DNA from: SKLM01 sp964390305
GTDB taxonomy: Bacteria; Chloroflexota; Anaerolineae; B4-G1
Direction: 5' to 3'
DNA length: 22,362 bases
Assembly (NCBI GenBank): GCA_964390305.1
Contig: CAYMHT010000042.1
Coordinates: forward strand, 1-22,362
Part shown: positions 1 to 6,531 of the stretch, piece after piece
Position numbering within the stretch: position 1 is the first letter of the stretch
Layout: every line of letters starts with the position of its first letter
Program-made: the position numbers and the translations under genes
Notes under the pieces: model-generated
Told to the model about the DNA's origin: nothing
The model's input: only the letters and a program-made list of their open reading frames with translations
Databases searched by the model: none

Positions 1-301
1 CGACGTCGACGAAGACCGGGATGGCGCGCTGGAAGAGGAGGCAGTTGGCGGAGGCGATGAAGGAAAAGGGCGTGGTGATGACGAGATCCCCCGCCTGGAT
101 GCCGGCGGCGATGACGGCGAGGTGGAGGCCGCTGGTGCCGGCGTTTACGGCCACCGCGTGGGCGGCGCCCAGCCGGGCGGCGAAGGCGCGCTCGAAGGCC
201 TGGACCTGCGGCCCGAGGCTAAGGTTGGGGGTGTGCAGAACCCGGCTGACGGCCGCGACGTCGGCGTCCGTCAGATCTGGAGACGACATGGGTACACGCA
301 T
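1..301 (-). CDS. DegT/DnrJ/EryC1/StrS-family sugar aminotransferase, N-terminal 100 residues (PglE-like), cut by window edge
   Basis: PLP-dependent enzymes of this family transfer an amino group to a keto-sugar nucleotide. The visible 100 residues begin MRVPMSSPDLTDADV, the usual family opening (IPLSxPDI...), and carry the phosphate-binding NAGTSGLHLAV motif at about residues 53-63 and the TTPFSFIASAN segment at 76-86. The catalytic lysine lies beyond the window. ATG 301 is preferred over the in-frame ATG 289 because GGAGG stands 9 bases upstream and the MRVPM opening matches the family. It overlaps the end of the acetyltransferase by 83 bases. Next to a PglC-like PGT and a PglD-like acetyltransferase, the likely substrate is a UDP-4-keto-6-deoxy-HexNAc, giving a UDP-4-amino sugar. 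That substrate is inferred from context; the family assignment is firm. Confidence 0.88.
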   Translation of the reverse strand, partial: MRVPMSSPDLTDADVAAVSRVLHTPNLSLGPQVQAFERAFAARLGAAHAVAVNAGTSGLHLAVIAAGIQAGDLVITTPFSFIASANCLLFQRAIPVFVDV

Positions 302-953
302 GGAAGCGGCCCTCCGGATGTGCAGGACGGACGACGCGCGCAGGAACGCCGGCGGCGATGAGCGCGTCGTCCAGGTCAGCGTGAACGAGGGCGCCGGCGC
401 CGACGATGGTCCAGGCGCCGACGGCCCGGTGCGGCATGACGGTGGCCCCCATGCCGATCAGTGCCCCTTCCCCGACGTCGACGCCACCCCCGAGGTGAGC
501 GCCGGGGGCGATGTGGGCGTGAGGGCCGACGCGGCTGTGGTGGTCGACGGTGGAGGCCGTGTTGAGGATCACGTCGTCGGCGATAGAGGCGCCGGTGTTG
601 ACGACAGCCCCAGCGCAGACGATCACACCGGCGCCCAGGCTGACGTCGGGTGCCAGGACGGCGGCCGGATGGACTGCCGTGACGATCTCCTCATCGCGGT
701 TGCGGACGGCGTGGAAGAGGCGGGCACGGATGTTGTTATCGCCGATGCCGGGGACGACGCCGTCGTGGTCGACGGCCTCGAGCTGAGCGATGGTGCCCAG
801 AACCGGGATGCCCAGGATGAGGGCACCGACCCGGGCTGGATCGTCGTCCAGGAAACCGACAGGTATGTGACGAGCTCCGGCTTCGCGAGCTCGCAGGAGG
901 ACGTCGGCCACGACCTGGGCGTGGCCTCCGGCACCGAGGATCAGGACGCGCAT
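219..953 (-). CDS. PglD-like sugar O/N-acetyltransferase (left-handed beta-helix)
   Basis: A 244-residue acetyltransferase of the PglD/NeuD type, expected to move an acetyl group from acetyl-CoA to an amino-sugar nucleotide in the cytoplasm. An N-terminal nucleotide-binding part (GAGGHAQV, residues 7-14; GFLDDD, 33-38) is followed by hexapeptide repeats from about residue 95 to 190. NTASTVDHHSRVG (131-143) contains the position of the catalytic histidine in PglD (H138 or H139 here). The start at ATG 953 has GGAGGAG 8 bases upstream and overlaps the PGT stop by 13 bases. Relatives usually end just after GVPARVVRP (202-210). Here the frame runs 34 residues further, through the aminotransferase RBS and start, with an arginine-rich, low-complexity tail. 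The tail may be a lost stop, a sequencing indel or real overlap. The amino-sugar substrate is inferred from the neighbouring aminotransferase. Confidence 0.87.
   Translation of the reverse strand: MRVLILGAGGHAQVVADVLLRAREAGARHIPVGFLDDDPARVGALILGIPVLGTIAQLEAVDHDGVVPGIGDNNIRARLFHAVRNRDEEIVTAVHPAAVLAPDVSLGAGVIVCAGAVVNTGASIADDVILNTASTVDHHSRVGPHAHIAPGAHLGGGVDVGEGALIGMGATVMPHRAVGAWTIVGAGALVHADLDDALIAAGVPARVVRPAHPEGRFHACTHVVSRSDGRRRRGRQPGSAHPQP
311..315 (-). promoter_or_regulatory. Ribosome binding site of the aminotransferase
   Basis: GGAGG on the minus strand, 9 bases before ATG 301. It decides for the upstream ATG rather than the one at 289, and it lies inside the 3' end of the acetyltransferase reading frame. 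Confidence 0.6.
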
Positions 954-1612
954 CGTTTCAACTCCTCCGTTGCACTCGATCCAGATGAGCTGCCCTGGAA
1001 CTTCGGCATGGTTGCGTGCCCTTCGGCGCTGATCCCGTGGCAGCTGACGACCCGGAAGCCGGTTTGGACGAGGATCCTCAGGTCGAGAAACAGGGACCAG
1101 TTGTCGACGTAGCGAACGTCGAGGGCGAACTTCTCCTCCCAGGTCAGGGCATTGCGGCCGGCGCAAAGCACGGGCCCGGCCATGCCCGGCAGCATCTCGT
1201 GGCGGCGCCACTGGTACTCTGTGTAGAGGTCGCCATACTCGACGAGCAGGGGCCGCGGGCCCACGATGCTCATATCGCCCTTGAGCACATTGAACAGCTC
1301 CGGGAGCTCGTCGAGGGTCGTCGCGCGGAGAAGGGCGCCGAGCCTGGTGAGCCGGCGCTCGTCGGGCAGCAACTCTCCGGACTCGTCGCGTCCCCGGGTC
1401 ATGGTGCGAAACTTGTAGAGGACGAATCGCGCGCCACGGTGGCCCAGGCGGGGCTGACGGAAGAGAACAGGACAGCCGGCGGTGAAGCGAACCGCCAAAC
1501 CGATGAGCGCCATAAGCGGGAATAGGAGGATCAGCATGGCGAGAGAGACCAAGAGGTCGAAAGCGCGCTTGACGCCGAGACCGACGCGCCGCTTCACCGT
1601 TGCCTGCGTCAT
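941..1612 (-). CDS. Initiating phosphoglycosyl transferase, bacterial sugar transferase family (PglC-like)
   Basis: A 223-residue small monotopic PGT. The family moves a sugar-1-phosphate from a UDP-sugar to undecaprenyl phosphate at the inner membrane, the first step of glycan assembly. KRAFDL (15-20) precedes one reentrant hydrophobic segment (about 20-42). CPVLFRQPRLG, LYKFRTM (65-71), the Asp-Glu catalytic dyad in LDELPE (D101, E102), KGDMSIVGPRPLL (111-123) and the C-terminal GISAEGHATMPKF (193-205) follow in family order. Oddly, the usual AQV(N/S)GRN stretch reads PVLCAGRN (147-154). There is no long N-terminal multi-pass region, so this is the PglC size class rather than WbaP. ATG 1612 has a G-rich site just upstream. 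The frame stays open further upstream, but that translation looks non-coding. Its 3' end overlaps the acetyltransferase start. The sugar it transfers is not shown by sequence. Confidence 0.92.
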   Translation of the reverse strand: MTQATVKRRVGLGVKRAFDLLVSLAMLILLFPLMALIGLAVRFTAGCPVLFRQPRLGHRGARFVLYKFRTMTRGRDESGELLPDERRLTRLGALLRATTLDELPELFNVLKGDMSIVGPRPLLVEYGDLYTEYQWRRHEMLPGMAGPVLCAGRNALTWEEKFALDVRYVDNWSLFLDLRILVQTGFRVVSCHGISAEGHATMPKFQGSSSGSSATEELKRCAS

Positions 1613-1963
1613 AAGCCCCCCTGGCACAGCCCTCTCTGCGGCGGCGCTGGCTCCGGGGGTGTCGGTCGCAACCCGCAGACTGCGCCCAAACGCGCAGGTA
1701 CCGCGATCGGAGCGCAGTCGAGCCCGCGCGGGGGGACGGAGTATATGGACGAGGTCCGATGGCGACGGGGATGGGCCCCGGCAGGCGGCCCGGCCGAGCA
1801 GCATGTCGAGGCAGAGTTGGTCGCGATTGACGAATCGACGACGGGGACAAGTCGCACGCATGTGCGGACCCCTCCCGACGGTAGGCGGCGCGGTGGAGCG
1901 ATCGACAAGGAGGGGACCATGAAGGGATCGGCGAAGCGAGCGGGAAGGAGCATGCAAGTCACC
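1613..1963. other. 351-base non-coding gap inside the cluster
   Basis: No convincing gene on either strand: the open frames here translate to arginine- and proline-rich sequence without recognisable motifs. GC is high (44 of 60 in 1741-1800), like the left flank and unlike the glycosyltransferase genes next to it. It contains an 8-bp inverted repeat (1678-1719) and an isolated TATACT (1740-1745, minus strand) with no acceptable -35 box. It is the widest gap between two genes of the polysaccharide set and may be the join between two modules or a regulatory spacer. Confidence 0.6.
1678..1719. repeat. 8-bp inverted repeat with nested stem
   Basis: GACTGCGC (1678-1685) and its exact reverse complement GCGCAGTC (1712-1719) are 26 bases apart. 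Inside the loop CGCG at 1691-1694 and at 1702-1705 could form a second 4-bp stem around a 7-base loop. No T-tract follows on either strand, so it is not a typical intrinsic terminator. An mRNA structure or a protein-binding site is possible. Confidence 0.45.
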
Positions 1964-3202
1964 TCAGCTGCGCACCGAGCGGTGGTTGTCAACGACGGAT
2001 CGGAGGAGGGACTCCAGCCGGGCTACGACGGTCTCTCGACGGTAGTGTCTACGAACGGCCCTCAGTCCGGCCTGGGCCATCCTCCCACGCTGTCGCGCCG
2101 GCATGCGGGCAAATTGGCGGACGGCGGAAGCCAGCGCGTGTGCATCCTCCGGGGGACAGGCTATTCCGGCGCCGGCGCGACAGATGAGGTCAGCCGCGTC
2201 GCCAGTGACGGCGGCGAGGATGGGCTTGCCGCTGGCCATGTAAGCGAATATCTTGTGCGGGATGGTAATCCGAAACGAGGGTGCATCCACGAGATGGACC
2301 AACAGAACGTCGGCCAGGGCATAGAGGGCCGGCATGGATCGGGGGGGATATCTCCCCAGGAAGCGGACGTTGCCCAGCCCTCGCCTCTCAGCGCGCCGGC
2401 GGAGGCGGGGCAGAGCGACCCCGTCGCCGACGATGACGAATTGACCTCGGGGCAGGTCGCGCAGGGCCCGGGCGGCCTCCAGGACCGTGTGCAAGCCCTG
2501 CGCCTCGCCGATGTTCCCCGCGTACATCACGTTGAACCTGCCTGCCATTCGCAGACGCTCAGCAAGGCGGGCATCTGCTGGCTGGGGATGGTAGGTGGCC
2601 GTATCCACCCAGTTCGGAATAACGTGGATCTTACCAGGAGAGACACCTTTTGTGACGAGGTTCTCACGAAAACCGGGAGAGGTGACACACAGGGCATCGG
2701 CGTGCGCATAGACCCAGGTGGCGAGCGACCCGACGAGGCCGAGGCACCACGGGTGGTTGAGCATGCGAGTGGCAGCGACGGCTTCCGGCCACATATCCTG
2801 GATCTGGTAGACAAGCGGCACGTCCCACAATCGGCGAAAGGACCAGGCAGGTAGTCCAACGGTGGGCGGAGGATAGTACACGAGAGCGACATCGGGCCTG
2901 ATGAGACGCAATGGACTTAGCAGAGTGGCCGAGAGTGCGAACGAGGCGTAGTTGAGGGCGCGGCCCAGCCGAGACGGACCGTGGTAAGGGTAAAGGGGTA
3001 CCCGGACGACGGGCAAGCCAGAGACGGTTTCTCGCTGCCGCAAGCGGAAGCGATACCCAGGGTACAAGGTGCCCGACGGGTAATTGGGAAGGCCGGTCAA
3101 GACGGTGACCTCGTGCCCGCTGGCCTGAAGTGTTTGTCCAAGCTCCTCAAGGAGCTCGACGGGCTCGGGTGGATACCACTGGCTTAGGATGAGGACATTC
3201 AT
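1964..3202 (-). CDS. GT4 glycosyltransferase, WbuB/CapL-like (probable L-FucNAc transferase)
   Basis: A 412-residue GT-B fold glycosyltransferase. It opens MNVLILSQWYPPEP, the usual start of the WbuB group, and has LVYQIQDMWPEA in the N-terminal domain, MYAGNIGEAQGL at the start of the C-terminal domain and IPHKIFAYMASGKPILA at about 314-330 where the donor nucleotide binds. ATG 3202 forms a 4-base ATGA overlap with the epimerase stop and has GGAG 8 bases upstream, so it is preferred to the in-frame start at 3217. In E. coli O26-type and S. aureus type 5/8 clusters a gene of this family sits beside the UDP-L-FucNAc genes and transfers that sugar. The same position here supports the same job. 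The acceptor is unknown, and the FucNAc specificity is inferred from neighbours and overall resemblance. Confidence 0.88.
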   Translation of the reverse strand: MNVLILSQWYPPEPVELLEELGQTLQASGHEVTVLTGLPNYPSGTLYPGYRFRLRQRETVSGLPVVRVPLYPYHGPSRLGRALNYASFALSATLLSPLRLIRPDVALVYYPPPTVGLPAWSFRRLWDVPLVYQIQDMWPEAVAATRMLNHPWCLGLVGSLATWVYAHADALCVTSPGFRENLVTKGVSPGKIHVIPNWVDTATYHPQPADARLAERLRMAGRFNVMYAGNIGEAQGLHTVLEAARALRDLPRGQFVIVGDGVALPRLRRRAERRGLGNVRFLGRYPPRSMPALYALADVLLVHLVDAPSFRITIPHKIFAYMASGKPILAAVTGDAADLICRAGAGIACPPEDAHALASAVRQFARMPARQRGRMAQAGLRAVRRHYRRETVVARLESLLRSVVDNHRSVRS

Positions 3203-4323
3203 GCGTCGCTCCGCCACACGACGCGTCGGACGTAATCGACGTAGCTGACGATGATGCGGACGACCTTCTCCGACACGTTGGGCACGGCGTAGTCCTCGAC
3301 AATTCGGAGCAGGCGCTCCTGCCCATGCGGTTGGGCCTGGAGAACTGCGAGCCCCTGAAGGATGCGTTTCCAGTTGAGGCCGACCATCATCACCGCACCT
3401 TCCTCGACGCCTGCCGGTCGCTCGTGGGCCTGGCGGATGTTAAGGGCGCGGAAGTTGAGGATTGAGGACTCCTCTGTGATCGTGCCACTATCGGAGAGAA
3501 CAGCCGAAGCGTGCCGCTGAAGCGTGACGTAGTCGAAGAAGCCGAAGGGCTCTTGGAGCTCGACAAAGGGCGAGAAGGAAGACCGCTCCGCTTGGATTCT
3601 GCTCCGCGTTCGAGGGTGCGTGGAGACGATCACGCGCCTGGTGAAGCTCTCAGCCAGACGGTTCAGCACATCCACCAGGCGCTGGAACTGATCGTCGCAG
3701 TCGACGTTCTCCTCGCGGTGCGCACTGACCAGGAAATAGGATCCCGGATCCAGGTTGAGTCGCCAAAGGACATCGGAGGCTTCGATCTTCGGCATGTAGT
3801 GGTGGAGGACCTCGTACATGGGGCTGCCGGTCTTGATGACGCGGTCGGAGGGCAGCCCTTCGCGCAGCAGGTATTCGCGAGCAATGGACGAGTAGGGCAT
3901 ATTGACGTCGCTGATGTGATCGACGATACGTCGGTTGATCTCCTCCGGAACCCTATCATCAAAGCAGCGGTTGCCGGCCTCCATGTGAAACACGGGAATG
4001 TGCTGACGACGGGCGGCGATGGCGGCGAGGCAGCTGTTCGTATCCCCCAGAATGAGGACGGCGTCGGGCTGGAGGTGGCGGAGGGCCTCGTCGGCGCGGG
4101 AGATCACGGAGCCGATGGTCTGTGCGGGGGTCGCACCCGAAGCGTCGAGGAAGACATCGGGCTGAGGCAGGTCGAGCTCGTCAAAGAAGAGCTGGTTGAG
4201 GCGGTAGTCGTAGTTCTGTCCGGTGTGGATGACGACATGGTCGAGATAACGGTCGAGGGCAGCCATGACCCTGGACAGGCGGATGATCTCAGGGCGGGTG
4301 CCGATGATGGTAGCTACTTTCAC
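3199..4323 (-). CDS. capG: UDP-sugar 2-epimerase CapG/FnlC/WbjD (last step to UDP-L-FucNAc)
   Basis: A 374-residue non-hydrolysing 2-epimerase of the WecB family. In the CapE-F-G pathway it converts UDP-2-acetamido-2,6-dideoxy-L-talose to UDP-N-acetyl-L-fucosamine. Visible motifs are GTRPE (8-12), HTGQNYD (33-39), GDTNS (93-97), HMEAGNRCFDDRVPEEINR (113-131), SAHREEN (200-206) and SDSGTITEES (277-286). The forms GNRCFD..PEEINR and SDSGTITEE are those of the FnlC/CapG branch; plain WecB differs at these places. Length matches the family. The start is GTG 4323 with AGGGAG 10 bases upstream. The gene lies 21 bases after capF and overlaps the next glycosyltransferase by 4. A general WecB annotation is the alternative, but the three-gene context makes CapG more likely. 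Confidence 0.93.
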   Translation of the reverse strand: MKVATIIGTRPEIIRLSRVMAALDRYLDHVVIHTGQNYDYRLNQLFFDELDLPQPDVFLDASGATPAQTIGSVISRADEALRHLQPDAVLILGDTNSCLAAIAARRQHIPVFHMEAGNRCFDDRVPEEINRRIVDHISDVNMPYSSIAREYLLREGLPSDRVIKTGSPMYEVLHHYMPKIEASDVLWRLNLDPGSYFLVSAHREENVDCDDQFQRLVDVLNRLAESFTRRVIVSTHPRTRSRIQAERSSFSPFVELQEPFGFFDYVTLQRHASAVLSDSGTITEESSILNFRALNIRQAHERPAGVEEGAVMMVGLNWKRILQGLAVLQAQPHGQERLLRIVEDYAVPNVSEKVVRIIVSYVDYVRRVVWRSDA

Positions 4324-4344
4324 GGGAACTTATCTCCCTGGGGG

Positions 4345-5466
4345 CTATGGGGTGGCGAGCACGCGGAGCGACGTGGTGTCCGGGTTATGTGGGTCGAAGA
4401 CCTCGCTTGCCCAGAACAAGGTCACAAGTTGGGAGTCACCCACGTTCTCAATTGAGTGCGCGTACCCAGGAGGGATGTCGACCACCAGGAAGTCGTCTCC
4501 ATGAGCGGCATACTCGATCACCTCCCCGCCTCGAACGTCTCGTAGGCGGATGATCGCCTCTCCTTCCAGTACCATGAACTTCTCCGTCTTGGTGTGATGA
4601 TAATGATCTCCTCGCGTGGTCCCTGGCTGTGTCGTGGAGACGAAGACTTGACCGGCGGACGCCGACTTGACGAACTCCGCGAGACAGCCACGCGAATCGC
4701 ACTTCCTATCCAGCGGGTAAGCAAAGTCGTCCGTCTCGACATAGCTCAGGTACGTAGCGTAGAGCTTTCGAGTAAAGGGATCCCCGAACTCCTGGAGACG
4801 GGATGTGTGGCGCATCGATCGGAAAGAGCCAACTAATTCGGCAAGTCGGCCGAGGGTCGCGCGAAACGACGGCCGAACATCTCGATAGAACACGCCGTTT
4901 GCGTCATCCTTGGTCAACTCCTGGCCGAAGTGCGCTACCACATCATCGATGTAGACGAACTCAATTTCGTGGTGGGGGTCCGAGATCGTAAGAGGGAGAT
5001 CCCGTGCTGCCCTATGACAGAACGTGGCCACGACCGAGTTGTAGTCGGGACGGGCCCACTTGCCGAAGACATTTGTCAACCGGTATATGATCGCCCGTGT
5101 ATTCTTCTGAGAGGCATATCGCCTCACCACCTCTTCGGCCTCGCGCTTACTCCGACCGTAGGGGGTGTCCTGTTCCGCCTGAACCGACGAAGAGAATAAC
5201 AGCGGCACGGGATGATCAGCACCCAGAAGGTAATTGCATACCTCTTCCGTGAAGCCGACGTTCCCCATACGGAATTCCTGATCCGAGTCAGGACGGTTCA
5301 CCCCCGCCAGGTGGAAGACAAAATCGGCTCTCGCGAGTCCCTCCCTCAGCTCCGTCCTGGTGTTCTGCACATCGAAGGCGGACACGCTCAAGTGCTCGAT
5401 CTCCGTGAGGCGGGCTAGAAGATTGCTCCCGATAAATCCCTCGGCCCCTGTAATTAAGACTCTCAC
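4345..5466 (-). CDS. capF: CapF/FnlB/WbjC bifunctional epimerase-reductase
   Basis: A 373-residue two-domain enzyme for the second step to UDP-L-FucNAc. In characterised CapF a C-terminal cupin domain does the C3 epimerisation and an N-terminal SDR domain reduces C4 with NADPH. Here GAEGFIG (7-13) is the dinucleotide-binding loop and YGRSK (103-107) the YxxxK pair. The cupin is visible as RGDHYHHTKTEKF (285-297) with metal-ligand histidines, and PPGYAHSIEN (332-341). Length matches S. aureus CapF closely. The start is GTG 5466, which gives the standard MRVLITGAEGFIG opening and follows the purine-rich GGAGAGGAGAGG. A longer frame reaches 5544 but adds non-homologous residues. It overlaps the capE reading frame by 179 bases. 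Confidence 0.93.
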   Translation of the reverse strand: MRVLITGAEGFIGSNLLARLTEIEHLSVSAFDVQNTRTELREGLARADFVFHLAGVNRPDSDQEFRMGNVGFTEEVCNYLLGADHPVPLLFSSSVQAEQDTPYGRSKREAEEVVRRYASQKNTRAIIYRLTNVFGKWARPDYNSVVATFCHRAARDLPLTISDPHHEIEFVYIDDVVAHFGQELTKDDANGVFYRDVRPSFRATLGRLAELVGSFRSMRHTSRLQEFGDPFTRKLYATYLSYVETDDFAYPLDRKCDSRGCLAEFVKSASAGQVFVSTTQPGTTRGDHYHHTKTEKFMVLEGEAIIRLRDVRGGEVIEYAAHGDDFLVVDIPPGYAHSIENVGDSQLVTLFWASEVFDPHNPDTTSLRVLATP

Positions 5467-6496
5467 TTCGCCTCTCCTCTCCTCGCCACTCAGCCAGTTC
5501 CTGCTGAACAAGATCCAATTCCAGCAGCATACCGACCATCTCATCCGTGTTCAATCGGTGCGTGTTGTGCGACGTGTAGTCTTCCGCGGGGTGGAGAACC
5601 GCCCAGCCGTCACCGGAATGACCAGCGTAATTCAAGTCCCGATTATCCGCTGGAACCCGATAGTAACGCCCCTGGTCGACGGCTCGCAGCATCTCTTCCC
5701 TGGTCAGCAAGGTCTCATATTGCTTCTCCCCGTGCCGCCTGCCTATGACCCTAATGTCGTTTTCGACTTGGAAGACGGTCATCAGCGCGGCTGCCAGTGT
5801 CTGAATGGTCACTGCGGGTGCCTTCTGCACGAAGAGATCGCCAGGGCACCCCCGCTTGAACGCGTAGACGACCAGCTCGACGGCATCGTCTACACTCATC
5901 ATGAAGCGCGTCACAGTCGGATCAGTCACCGTGAGCGGCCTGCCGTCCTTGATCTGCTGGATGAACAACGGTATCACCGAGCCGCGTGAGCCCATCACGT
6001 TACCGTACCGCGTACTGCAGATCACGCAGCCCTTGTGAGCCGCTACTCGCGACTTCGCGACCGAGAGCTTCTCCATCATGGCCTTGGAGATTCCCATGGC
6101 GTTGATTGGATAGGCAGCCTTATCTGTGCTCAGCATCACGATATGCTCCACGCCTGCAGCCAACGCCGCGTTCATCACATTCTCTGAACCGAGCGCATTC
6201 GTCAGGAGTGCCTCCATGGGGTGAAACTCGCACGGCGGCACTTGCTTGAGCGCCGCGGCGTGGAACACCAGATCGACGCCTAACATGGCGTCCTGGAGGC
6301 TTTCGGGAGACCGGACGTTCCCGATGTGGAATTTCAGCTTCGCGCTGTTGTACGCCAACCGCATGTCCCGCTGCTTTTTTTCGTCGCGACTGAAGATGCG
6401 GATCTCACGGACATCTGTCTTCAGGAATCGGCGAAGCACAGCGTTGCCAAAGGTGCCGGTGCCACCAGTGATGAGGAGAGTCTTGTTCGTGAACAT
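5288..6496 (-). CDS. capE: CapE/FnlA/WbjB UDP-GlcNAc 4,6-dehydratase/5-epimerase, with C-terminal extension
   Basis: First enzyme of UDP-L-FucNAc synthesis: a cytoplasmic SDR that dehydrates UDP-GlcNAc at C4/C6 and inverts C5. GGTGTFG (11-17) binds the cofactor. STDKA (123-127) and NAMGISK (132-138) show the Ser-Met-Lys arrangement of this group, where Met134 stands in the place of the SDR tyrosine and D125/K126 are the catalytic pair. STRYGNVMGSRGSV (161-174) is also typical. ATG 6496 has AAGGAGG 7 bases upstream. Homologues are about 342-345 residues long. Here the recognisable family sequence stops near LVQQELAEW (329-337), and about 65 residues of unrelated, charged sequence follow while overlapping capF by 179 bases. 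This may be a lost stop or an indel in the GA-rich stretch before capF. Confidence 0.94.
   Translation of the reverse strand: MFTNKTLLITGGTGTFGNAVLRRFLKTDVREIRIFSRDEKKQRDMRLAYNSAKLKFHIGNVRSPESLQDAMLGVDLVFHAAALKQVPPCEFHPMEALLTNALGSENVMNAALAAGVEHIVMLSTDKAAYPINAMGISKAMMEKLSVAKSRVAAHKGCVICSTRYGNVMGSRGSVIPLFIQQIKDGRPLTVTDPTVTRFMMSVDDAVELVVYAFKRGCPGDLFVQKAPAVTIQTLAAALMTVFQVENDIRVIGRRHGEKQYETLLTREEMLRAVDQGRYYRVPADNRDLNYAGHSGDGWAVLHPAEDYTSHNTHRLNTDEMVGMLLELDLVQQELAEWRGEERRSESLNYRGRGIYREQSSSPPHGDRALERVRLRCAEHQDGAEGGTRESRFCLPPGGGEPS
5471..5482 (-). promoter_or_regulatory. Ribosome binding region of capF
   Basis: GGAGAGGAGAGG on the minus strand, 4 bases before GTG 5466. It supports a GTG start over upstream candidates. 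It is a short GA-rich direct repeat, the kind of sequence where a small indel could also hide the capE stop. Confidence 0.55.
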
Positions 6497-6503
6497 ATGG
6501 TAT

Positions 6504-6510
6504 CCTCCTT
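6504..6510 (-). promoter_or_regulatory. Ribosome binding site of capE
   Basis: AAGGAGG on the minus strand with a 7-base spacer to ATG 6496, the strongest Shine-Dalgarno match in the cluster. It rules out the longer frame start at 6550. Confidence 0.7.
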
Positions 6511-6531
6511 CCGAAGCAGCCAGCACTCTCT

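Noticed and set aside
1740..1745. TATACT on the minus strand in the 351-base gap, as a second promoter for the PGT module
   Set aside because: No acceptable -35 hexamer 16-18 bases upstream and no extended -10 TG, so the match stands alone.
219..1850. 543-residue frame joining the acetyltransferase to upstream sequence as one protein
   Set aside because: The part before residue 300 overlaps the PGT gene out of frame and is arginine/proline-rich. The real start is ATG 953 with its own ribosome site.
1745..2854. Long plus-strand open frame with AAGGAGGGGACC before an ATG at 1920
   Set aside because: It runs antisense over most of the WbuB-like gene and its translation has no family motifs. 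The good ribosome-site match is probably chance in purine-rich sequence.
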